The position numbers and the translations under genes are program-made. Of a DNA stretch of 64,000 nt, positions 57,230 to 64,000 are shown piece after piece (positions within the stretch are counted from its first letter, which is position 1; every line of letters begins with the position of its first letter). The stretch is from Caballeronia novacaledonica (GTDB lineage Bacteria; Pseudomonadota; Gammaproteobacteria; Burkholderiales; Burkholderiaceae): the NCBI RefSeq assembly GCF_900258035.1, contig NZ_OGTP01000021.1, forward strand, positions 45,647 to 109,646, given 5' to 3'. A model generated the notes under the pieces. That model was not told the origin of the DNA. It worked only from the letters and a program-made list of their open reading frames with translations, and searched no databases.

Positions 57230-59923
57230 ATGTCCGCTGTACCCGACGAAGTTCTCAAATATGTCGCCAACGCCAAGGACGACGATCCTCAGGAAACCGC
57301 CGAGTGGCTCGACGCGCTCGACGGCGTGATTTCCGCGGTCGGTCCTGATCGCGCGCACTACCTGATCGAGAAACAGATCGAATTCGCTCGCGTACATGGC
57401 GAGCACCTGCCGTTCTCGGCGAACACGCCGTACATCAACACGATCCCCGTCGCCGCGCAGGCGAAGAATCCGGGCGATCAGGACCTCGAACACCGCATCC
57501 GCTCGTACACGCGCTGGAACGCCATCGCGATGGTGCTGCGCGCGGGCAAGGACACCAACGTCGGCGGCCACATCGCTTCGTTCGCCTCCGCCGCGACGCT
57601 GTATGACGTCGGCTTCAACCACTTCTGGCACGCCCCGTCGAAAGAACATGGCGGCGATCTCGTGTTCGTGCAGGGCCATTCGTCGCCGGGCGTGTACTCG
57701 CGCGCGTTCCTGCTCGGCCGCCTGACCGAGAAGCAACTGAACAATTTCCGCCAGGAAGTGGGCGGCGAGGGCATCTCGTCGTATCCGCATCCGTGGCTGA
57801 TGCCGGACTTCTGGCAATTCCCGACCGTGTCGATGGGTCTCGGCCCGATCATGGCGATCTATCAGGCGCGCTTCATGAAGTACATGGCGGCGCGCGGGAT
57901 CGCGAAGACGGAAGGCCGCAAGGTCTGGGCGTTCCTCGGCGACGGCGAGACGGACGAGCCGGAATCGCTCGGCGCGATCGGCATGGCCGGCCGCGAGCGC
58001 CTGGACAATCTCGTGTTCGTCATCAACTGCAATCTGCAGCGTCTGGACGGCCCGGTGCGCGGCAACGGCAAGATCATCCAGGAACTGGAAAGCGAATTCC
58101 GTGGCGCGGGCTGGAATGTCATCAAGGTCATCTGGGGCAGCCGCTGGGACGCGCTCTTCGCGCGCGACAAGACCGGCGCGCTGATGCGCCGCATGATGGA
58201 AGTCGTCGACGGCGAGTACCAGACGTACAAGTCGGAGTCGGGCGCGTTCGTGCGCGAGCACTTCTTCAACACGCCGGAACTGAAGGCGCTGGTCGCCGAC
58301 TGGTCCGATGAAGACATCTGGAACCTGAACCGCGGCGGCCACGATCCGCACAAGATCTACGCCGCGTTCGACGCCGCCACGAAGACGAAGGGCGCGCCGA
58401 CCGTCATCCTCGCCAAGACCATCAAGGGTTATGGCATGGGCGAGCACGGTCAGGCGATGAACATCACGCACCAGCAGAAGAAGCTGCCGATCGACACGCT
58501 GAAGAAATTCCGCGACCAGTTCCGCCTGCCGCTGACCGACGAGCAAATCGCCGACGTGCCGTACCTCACGTTCGAGGAAGGCTCGAAGGAACTGGAATAC
58601 ATGCGTCAGAAGCGCATGGACCTGGGCGGCTATCTGCCGGCGCGCCGCGAGAAGGCGGAATCGCTGCCGGTGCCGGCGCTGTCCGCATTCGAACCGCTGC
58701 TCAAGGGCACGGGCGAAGGCCGCGAAATCTCCACGACGATGGCCTTCGTGCGGATCCTGAACATCCTGCTGAAGGACAAGGCGCTCGGCAAGCGCGTCGT
58801 GCCGATCGTGCCGGACGAGTCGCGTACCTTCGGCATGGAAGGCCTGTTCCGCCAGATCGGCATCTGGAATCAGGACGGCCAGAAGTACATTCCGGAAGAC
58901 TCCGACCAGTTGATGTTCTACAAGGAATCGGAGACGGGTCAGATCCTGCAGGAAGGCATCAACGAAGCCGGTGGCATGTGCGACTGGATCGCGGCCGCGA
59001 CGTCGTACTCGACGCACGGCGAGATCATGATCCCGTTCTACATCTTCTACTCGATGTTCGGCTTCCAGCGCATCGGCGATCTGGCGTGGGCCGCGGGCGA
59101 CATGCGTTCGCGCGGCTTCCTGCTCGGCGGCACGGCGGGCCGCACGACGCTCAACGGCGAAGGCCTGCAGCACGAAGACGGCCACTCGCTGCTGTGGGCG
59201 GCGTCCGTCCCGAACTGCGTGAGCTACGACCCGACGTTCGGTTACGAACTCGCGGTCATCATGCAGGACGGCCTGCGCCGCATGGTCGCGGAGCAGGAGG
59301 ATGTGTACTACTACATCACCGTGATGAACGAGAACTACGAGCATCCGGCGATCCCGCAAGGCGATGCCGTGGCTTCCGACATCATCAAGGGCATGTACGC
59401 GTTCAAGAAGTCCGATGCTCCGGCCAAGGGGCACGTGCAACTGCTGGGCGCGGGCACGATCTTCAACGAAGTGATCGCCGCCGCGGATCTCCTGAAGAAC
59501 GACTGGGGCGTCAGCGCCGATCTCTGGAGCGTGCCGAGCTTCACCGAACTGGCCCGCGACGGTCAGGCGTGCGAGCGCTGGAACCTGCTGCACCCGGCGG
59601 AAGAGAAGCGCGTGCCGCACGTGAGCGCGCTGCTCAAGGGCGCGAAGGGCCCGGTGATCGCATCGACGGACTACATCCGTGCGCTCGTCGACCAGATTCG
59701 CGGCTATGTGCCGAACAAGTTCGTGGTGCTCGGCACCGACGGCTACGGCCGTTCGGACACGCGCGAGGCGCTGCGCCACTTCTTCGAAGTCGACCGCTAC
59801 TGGGTGACGCTGGCCGCGCTGAACGCGCTGGCCGACGAAGGCACGATCGAGCGCAAGGTCGTCGCTGAGGCGATCAAGAAGTACAACCTCGACCCGTCCA
59901 AACCCAACCCGATGACCGTCTAA
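57230..59923 (+). CDS. aceE: Pyruvate dehydrogenase E1 component (homodimeric)
   Basis: 897-residue single-chain E1 of the pyruvate dehydrogenase complex, which decarboxylates pyruvate with ThDP and acetylates E2. Key regions: HASFASAATLYDVGFNHFWH, then the ThDP motif GDGETDEPES near residue 240 followed by NCNLQRLDGPVRGNGKI, and HEDGHSLLWAASVPN near 650. CATCAGGAGACGAGC precedes ATG 57230. It leads aceE-aceF-lpdA and is divergent from the two-component pair. Length is typical of the beta/gamma-proteobacterial enzyme. Confidence 0.98.
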   Translation: MSAVPDEVLKYVANAKDDDPQETAEWLDALDGVISAVGPDRAHYLIEKQIEFARVHGEHLPFSANTPYINTIPVAAQAKNPGDQDLEHRIRSYTRWNAIAMVLRAGKDTNVGGHIASFASAATLYDVGFNHFWHAPSKEHGGDLVFVQGHSSPGVYSRAFLLGRLTEKQLNNFRQEVGGEGISSYPHPWLMPDFWQFPTVSMGLGPIMAIYQARFMKYMAARGIAKTEGRKVWAFLGDGETDEPESLGAIGMAGRERLDNLVFVINCNLQRLDGPVRGNGKIIQELESEFRGAGWNVIKVIWGSRWDALFARDKTGALMRRMMEVVDGEYQTYKSESGAFVREHFFNTPELKALVADWSDEDIWNLNRGGHDPHKIYAAFDAATKTKGAPTVILAKTIKGYGMGEHGQAMNITHQQKKLPIDTLKKFRDQFRLPLTDEQIADVPYLTFEEGSKELEYMRQKRMDLGGYLPARREKAESLPVPALSAFEPLLKGTGEGREISTTMAFVRILNILLKDKALGKRVVPIVPDESRTFGMEGLFRQIGIWNQDGQKYIPEDSDQLMFYKESETGQILQEGINEAGGMCDWIAAATSYSTHGEIMIPFYIFYSMFGFQRIGDLAWAAGDMRSRGFLLGGTAGRTTLNGEGLQHEDGHSLLWAASVPNCVSYDPTFGYELAVIMQDGLRRMVAEQEDVYYYITVMNENYEHPAIPQGDAVASDIIKGMYAFKKSDAPAKGHVQLLGAGTIFNEVIAAADLLKNDWGVSADLWSVPSFTELARDGQACERWNLLHPAEEKRVPHVSALLKGAKGPVIASTDYIRALVDQIRGYVPNKFVVLGTDGYGRSDTREALRHFFEVDRYWVTLAALNALADEGTIERKVVAEAIKKYNLDPSKPNPMTV

Positions 59924-59950
59924 AGGCATCGCCCCCGTGCGTTGTGACGC

Positions 59951-59977
59951 GGCCTCTTTCCGAAGCGGAAGGAGGCC
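59951..59977 (+). other. Intercistronic hairpin between aceE and aceF
   Basis: GGCCTCTTTCCG (59951-59962) and CGGAAGGAGGCC (59966-59977) form a 12-bp stem with one G-U pair around AAG. No T run follows, so it is not a normal terminator. It may affect mRNA processing or stability. Confidence 0.5.
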
Positions 59978-60003
59978 CGCGTGCGACCCAGGAGACACTA
60001 ATA

Positions 60004-61644
60004 ATGAGTCAAGCGATCGAAGTCAAAGTGCCGGACATCGGCGATTTCAAGGACATCCCCGTGATCGAGGTGCTGGTCAAGGTGGGTGATACGGTCGAAC
60101 CCGAGCAGTCGCTCGTCACGCTCGAATCCGACAAGGCGACGATGGACGTCCCGAGTTCGGCGGCCGGCACCGTGAAGGAAGTGAAGGTCAAGGTCGGCGA
60201 CAACGTGTCGGAAGGCACGCTCATCGTCGTGCTGGAAGGCGGCGGCGCCGCTGCTGCACCGGCTCCGGCGGCGGCTCCGGCTCCTGCCGCCGCGCCCGCG
60301 CCGGCTGCAGCTCCGGCCGCTTCGGGCGGCGGCACGACCGAAGTGAAGGTGCCGGACATCGGCGACTTCAAGGACATTCCGATCATCGAGATCGGCGTGA
60401 AGGTCGGCGACAAGGTCGAGAAGGAGCAGTCGCTCGTCACGCTCGAATCCGACAAGGCGACGATGGACGTCCCGAGTCCGGCGTCGGGCACGGTGAAGGA
60501 ACTGAAGGTCAAGGTCGGCGACACGGTTTCCGAAGGCTCGCTGATCCTCGTGCTGGAAGGCGGTGCAGGCGGCGCGGCTGCCGCTCCCGCTCCGACGCCC
60601 GCGCCGGCCGCGCAGAAGGAAGTGCCCTCGGATGCGCCCGCTGCCCCGGCGCCCGCGCCGAAGGAACCGCCGTCCGCGCTCGCGCAGGCGCCCGCGATTC
60701 CGGCCGGCGACGGCACGCGCACGTCGAGCCACGCGTCGCCGTCGGTGCGCAAGTTCGCGCGCGAACTCGGTGTCGACGTGACGCGTGTGAAGGGCTCCGG
60801 TCCGAAGGGCCGCATCACGCAAGGCGACATCACCGCGTTCGTCAAGGGCGTGATGTCGGGTCAGGGCGCGGCGCCCGCGGCGGCTGCACCGGCTGGCGGT
60901 GGCGGCGGCGAGCTGGGTCTGTTGCCGTGGCCGAAGATCGACTTCACGAAGTTCGGCCCGGTCGATCCGAAGCCGCTGTCGCGCATCAAGAAGATCTCGG
61001 GTGCGAACCTGCATCGCAACTGGGTGATGATTCCGCACGTCACGAACAACGACGAAGCCGACATCACCGAGCTCGAAGAACTGCGCGTCAAGCTGAACAA
61101 GGAACACGAAAAGGCGGGCGTGAAGTTCACGATGCTCGCGTTCGTCATCAAGGCCGTGGTCTCGGCGCTCAAGAAGTTCCCGGACTTCAACGCGAGCCTC
61201 GACGGCGACAACCTCGTGTTTAAGAAGTACTTCCACATCGGTTTCGCGGCCGATACGCCGAACGGCCTCGTCGTTCCGGTGATCCGCGACGCGGACAAGA
61301 AGGGCCTCGTCGATATCGCCAAGGAAATGGCGGAATTGTCGAAGCTCGCGCGCGACGGCAAGCTGAAGCCCGATCAGATGCAGGGCGGCTGCTTCTCGAT
61401 TTCGTCGCTGGGCGGGATCGGCGGAACGCACTTCACGCCGATCATCAACGCGCCCGAAGTCGCGATCCTCGGCCTGTCGCGCGGCTATCAGAAGCCGGTG
61501 TGGGACGGCAAGCAGTTCGTGCCGCGCCTCACGCTGCCGATGTCGCTGTCATACGACCATCGCGTCATCGACGGTGCGGCCGCCGCGCGCTTCAACGCTT
61601 ATCTGTCGGCGATTCTGGGCGATTTCCGTCGCGTCATTCTCTGA
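60004..61644 (+). CDS. aceF: Dihydrolipoamide acetyltransferase (E2)
   Basis: 546-residue E2 core of the complex. Two lipoyl domains with DKATMDVPS (lipoylated Lys in SDKATMD) are at about residues 1-80 and 115-195, each followed by an Ala/Pro linker; then a peripheral-subunit-binding domain (PSVRKFARELGVDVTRVKGS) and the catalytic acyltransferase ending in DHRVIDGA. AceF transfers the acetyl group to CoA. ATG 60004 is preceded by CAGGAGACAC. Longer upstream reading lacks a ribosome-binding site. Confidence 0.98.
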   Translation: MSQAIEVKVPDIGDFKDIPVIEVLVKVGDTVEPEQSLVTLESDKATMDVPSSAAGTVKEVKVKVGDNVSEGTLIVVLEGGGAAAAPAPAAAPAPAAAPAPAAAPAASGGGTTEVKVPDIGDFKDIPIIEIGVKVGDKVEKEQSLVTLESDKATMDVPSPASGTVKELKVKVGDTVSEGSLILVLEGGAGGAAAAPAPTPAPAAQKEVPSDAPAAPAPAPKEPPSALAQAPAIPAGDGTRTSSHASPSVRKFARELGVDVTRVKGSGPKGRITQGDITAFVKGVMSGQGAAPAAAAPAGGGGGELGLLPWPKIDFTKFGPVDPKPLSRIKKISGANLHRNWVMIPHVTNNDEADITELEELRVKLNKEHEKAGVKFTMLAFVIKAVVSALKKFPDFNASLDGDNLVFKKYFHIGFAADTPNGLVVPVIRDADKKGLVDIAKEMAELSKLARDGKLKPDQMQGGCFSISSLGGIGGTHFTPIINAPEVAILGLSRGYQKPVWDGKQFVPRLTLPMSLSYDHRVIDGAAAARFNAYLSAILGDFRRVIL

Positions 61645-61665
61645 TCGTTTGATCTGGCCGACGGC

Positions 61666-61694
61666 GGAACCTCGGGGCATTGCCCTGGGGTTCC
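61666..61694 (+). other. Intercistronic hairpin between aceF and lpdA
   Basis: GGAACC (61666-61671) pairs with GGTTCC (61689-61694), with GGG/CCC pairs inside. No T run follows. Position mirrors the aceE-aceF hairpin. Confidence 0.4.
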
Positions 61695-61719
61695 ATCCGC
61701 ACATCTCTTAGGGGACAAC

Positions 61720-63774
61720 ATGAGTCTCGTCGAACTAAAAGTACCCGACATCGGCGACTTCTCCGATGTCGATGTCATCGAAGTCAATATCAAGCCCGGC
61801 GACAGCATCGAAAAGGAACAGGGCGTCATCACGCTCGAAACCGACAAGGCCACGATGGAAGTGCCCGCCGATTTTGCGGGCACCATCAAGGAAGTGAAGG
61901 TCAAGCAGGGCGACAAGGTTTCGCAAGGCTCGGTCATCGCGATGGTCGAAACCGCAGGCGCGGGCGCTGCCGCGGCGCCCGCCGCCGCGCCGGCGCCGGC
62001 CGCCGCACCCGCGAAGGCCGCGGGCGGTGGCGGCGTGCAGGACGTGAAGGTGCCGGACATCGGCGACTTCAAGGACATTCCGGTCATCGAAGTGCACGTG
62101 AAGCCGGGCGATACGGTCGAGAAGGAGCAGTCGCTCATCACGCTCGAATCCGACAAGGCCACGATGGACGTGCCTTCGCCCGCAGCGGGCACGGTGAAGG
62201 AAGTGAAGCTGAAGGTCGGCGACACGGTGTCGGAAGGCACGCTCGTGCTGACGCTGGAAGGCGGCGCGTCCGCCGCTGCGGCGCCCGCTCCCGCGCCTCA
62301 GAAAGCGGCGCCCGCGGCCGCCCCGGCTCCCGCGCCGCAAGCGGGCAGCTACTCCGGCTCGGCGGATGTCGAATGCGACATGCTCGTGCTCGGCGCCGGT
62401 CCCGGCGGCTATTCGGCGGCGTTCCGTTCCGCCGACCTCGGCATGAAGACGGTGCTCGTCGAGCGTTATTCGACGCTGGGCGGCGTGTGTCTGAATGTCG
62501 GCTGCATTCCGTCGAAGGCGCTGCTGCACACGGCGCTCGTCATCGACGAAGCGGCGGAACTCGCGGCGCACGGCATCAGCTTCGGCGAGCCGAAGGTCGA
62601 TCTCGACAAGCTGCGCGGCTTCAAGGAAGGCGTCGTCAAGAAGCTGACAGGCGGTCTCGCGGGCATGGCGAAGGCGCGCAAGGTGCAGGTCGTGACGGGC
62701 GTGGGCAATTTCGTCGATCCGAATCACATGGAAGTGCAGGGCGCGGACGGCAAGAAGGTCGTGAAGTTCAAGCAGGCGATCATCGCGGCGGGCTCGCAAG
62801 CGGTGAAGCTGCCGTTCTTCCCGGACGATCCGCGTGTCGTCGATTCGACCGGCGCGCTCGAACTGCGTCAGCTTCCGAAGCGCATGCTCGTGGTGGGCGG
62901 CGGCATCATCGGACTGGAAATGGCGACCGTTTATTCGACGCTCGGCGCGGACATCGACGTCGTCGAAATGCTCGACGGCCTGATGCTCGGCGCGGACCGC
63001 GATCTCGTGAAGGTTTGGGAGAAGTTCAACTCCAAGCGTTTCACGAACGTGATGCTCAAGACCAAGACGACCAAGGCCGAAGCGAAGGAAGACGGCATCT
63101 ACGTGACCTTCGAAGGCGAGAAGGCGCCGAGCGAACCGCAGCGTTACGACCTCGTGCTGCTCGCGGTCGGCCGCAGCCCGAACGGCGGCAAGATCGGCGC
63201 GGACAAGGCCGGCGTGGCGGTGACGGATCGCGGCTTTATTAACGTCGACAAGCAGATGCGCACCAACGTGCCGCACATTTTCGCGATCGGCGATCTCGTC
63301 GGCCAGCCGATGCTCGCGCACAAGGCCGTGCACGAAGGCCACGTCGCGGCGGAAGTGGCGCATGGCGAGAAGGCGTACTTCGACGCGATGCAGATTCCGT
63401 CGGTGGCCTACACCGATCCGGAAGTGGCGTGGGCCGGCAAGACCGAAGACCAGTGCAAGGCCGAAGGCATCAAGTTCGGCAAGGCCGTGTTCCCGTGGGC
63501 CGCTTCCGGCCGCGCGATCGCGAATGGCCGCGACGAGGGCTTCACCAAGCTGATCTTCGATGAAGAGACGCATCGTGTGATCGGCGGCGGCATCGTCGGT
63601 CTGAATGCGGGCGATCTGATCAGCGAAGTGTGTCTCGCGATCGAGATGGGCGCGGACGCAACCGACATCGGCAAGACGATCCACCCGCATCCGACGCTCG
63701 GCGAATCGGTCGGCATGGCCGCCGAGTTGTACGAAGGCGTATGCACGGACTTGCCGCCGCAACGCAAGAAGTAA
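61720..63774 (+). CDS. lpdA: Dihydrolipoyl dehydrogenase (E3) with two lipoyl domains
   Basis: 684-residue E3. Two N-terminal lipoyl domains (about residues 1-80 and 108-185), with lipoyl Lys in TDKATMEVP and SDKATMDVP, precede the flavoprotein: FAD motif LGAGPGGYSAAFRSADLG, redox disulfide GGVCLNVGCIPSK, NAD motif VVGGGIIGLE, and C-terminal HPHPTLGES with the catalytic His. Most E3 enzymes have no lipoyl domain and some have one; two is unusual. The second is nearly identical to those of aceF. AGGGGACAAC precedes ATG 61720. Confidence 0.97.
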   Translation: MSLVELKVPDIGDFSDVDVIEVNIKPGDSIEKEQGVITLETDKATMEVPADFAGTIKEVKVKQGDKVSQGSVIAMVETAGAGAAAAPAAAPAPAAAPAKAAGGGGVQDVKVPDIGDFKDIPVIEVHVKPGDTVEKEQSLITLESDKATMDVPSPAAGTVKEVKLKVGDTVSEGTLVLTLEGGASAAAAPAPAPQKAAPAAAPAPAPQAGSYSGSADVECDMLVLGAGPGGYSAAFRSADLGMKTVLVERYSTLGGVCLNVGCIPSKALLHTALVIDEAAELAAHGISFGEPKVDLDKLRGFKEGVVKKLTGGLAGMAKARKVQVVTGVGNFVDPNHMEVQGADGKKVVKFKQAIIAAGSQAVKLPFFPDDPRVVDSTGALELRQLPKRMLVVGGGIIGLEMATVYSTLGADIDVVEMLDGLMLGADRDLVKVWEKFNSKRFTNVMLKTKTTKAEAKEDGIYVTFEGEKAPSEPQRYDLVLLAVGRSPNGGKIGADKAGVAVTDRGFINVDKQMRTNVPHIFAIGDLVGQPMLAHKAVHEGHVAAEVAHGEKAYFDAMQIPSVAYTDPEVAWAGKTEDQCKAEGIKFGKAVFPWAASGRAIANGRDEGFTKLIFDEETHRVIGGGIVGLNAGDLISEVCLAIEMGADATDIGKTIHPHPTLGESVGMAAELYEGVCTDLPPQRKK

Positions 63775-63797
63775 GCGTTCGCGCGGCGTAAGTGCAA

Positions 63798-63829
63798 AGG
63801 CGCGCTCCTTCACCGGAGCGCGCCTTTTT
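63798..63829 (+). terminator. Terminator of the aceE-aceF-lpdA operon
   Basis: AGGCGCGCTCC (63798-63808) pairs perfectly with GGAGCGCGCCT (63815-63825), followed by a T run. It lies 23 bases after the lpdA stop. Confidence 0.88.
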
Positions 63830-63877
63830 CATTTGCAGATTCGAGCGGCAGACGACAAAAAACCCGGCGCGGAGGCT

Positions 63878-63911
63878 AATGCCGTTCAGTTAGCGCTGAA
63901 CGGCATTTTTG
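63878..63911 (+). terminator. Second hairpin terminator after lpdA
   Basis: AATGCCGTTCAG and CTGAACGGCATT form a perfect 12-bp stem around TTAGCG (63878-63907), followed by TTTG. It may be a backup terminator or the end of a unit beginning outside the window. Confidence 0.65.
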
Positions 63912-64000
63912 TTTGTGGGGGCGAGAAGTGGTTGTAAACGGAGCGCCGGGCTGTTAACTTTCTGGTGCGATGCTTGCCGACCACCTCACTTATCTGATCG

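Overview
The window is high-GC (about 63%), densely coded chromosomal DNA of a beta-proteobacterium of the Burkholderiaceae, most likely Caballeronia or Paraburkholderia. This rests on gene content and order: aceE-aceF-lpdA beside a divergent FixL/FixJ-type pair, glnA-ntrB-ntrC, fused AAK-GNAT argA, a long HrpA, DUF3300/DUF2950 and entericidin-type lipoproteins. The species is an inference. I see no prophage, insertion sequence, plasmid function or CRISPR array. It looks like core chromosome, with one sizeable non-coding repeat element.

Layout. 1-6.9 kb: end of recC, then recB and recD in ATGA-overlapping order, and an ArfB-like ribosome-rescue factor. 6.9-13.5 kb: a DMT exporter, L-lactate permease, a tiny membrane ORF, two small lipoproteins, and thiC behind a TPP riboswitch. 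13.7-16 kb: a second DMT exporter, a DUF4397 lipoprotein and an entericidin-like lipoprotein. 16.2-20.3 kb: an apparent stress-response cluster (NarX-type kinase, two tandem DUF1328 membrane peptides, ferritin-like protein, LuxR-type regulator, lone receiver protein). 20.2-24 kb: two metallophosphoesterases, several small hypotheticals and tRNA-Leu(UAA). 24-27.9 kb: MHS-type transporter, YggX and ArgA. 27.9-37.6 kb: HrpA, beta-propeller protein, sterol-desaturase-family protein, EI24 protein, CinA-type protein, CutC and a rhodanese. 37.7-43 kb: the nitrogen-control locus glnA-ntrB-ntrC with a sigma-54/NtrC promoter, then xthA. 43.1-43.9 kb: a ~710 bp inverted-repeat element. 43.9-47.7 kb: GNAT acetyltransferase, LysR regulator, a nitrilase homologue lacking key catalytic residues, and a cytosine-deaminase-like amidohydrolase. 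47.7-53.4 kb: oligopeptidase A, FolD, DUF2950 and DUF3300 proteins. 53.8-63.8 kb: a FixL/FixJ-like two-component pair divergent from the complete pyruvate dehydrogenase operon aceE-aceF-lpdA.

The genes cover recombinational repair, thiamine synthesis, nitrogen assimilation, arginine and folate metabolism and the pyruvate/lactate node. Regulation is readable at several points: a TPP riboswitch before thiC, a GG-N10-GC sigma-54 promoter with two NtrC-like sites before glnA, a symmetrical -10 element between argA and hrpA, and strong hairpin terminators after many transcription units. The least explained items are the inverted-repeat element at 43.1-43.9 kb, the probable pseudo-nitrilase, the two-lipoyl-domain E3, a short ORF just after the thiC aptamer, and the apparently leaderless argA/hrpA divergent promoter.
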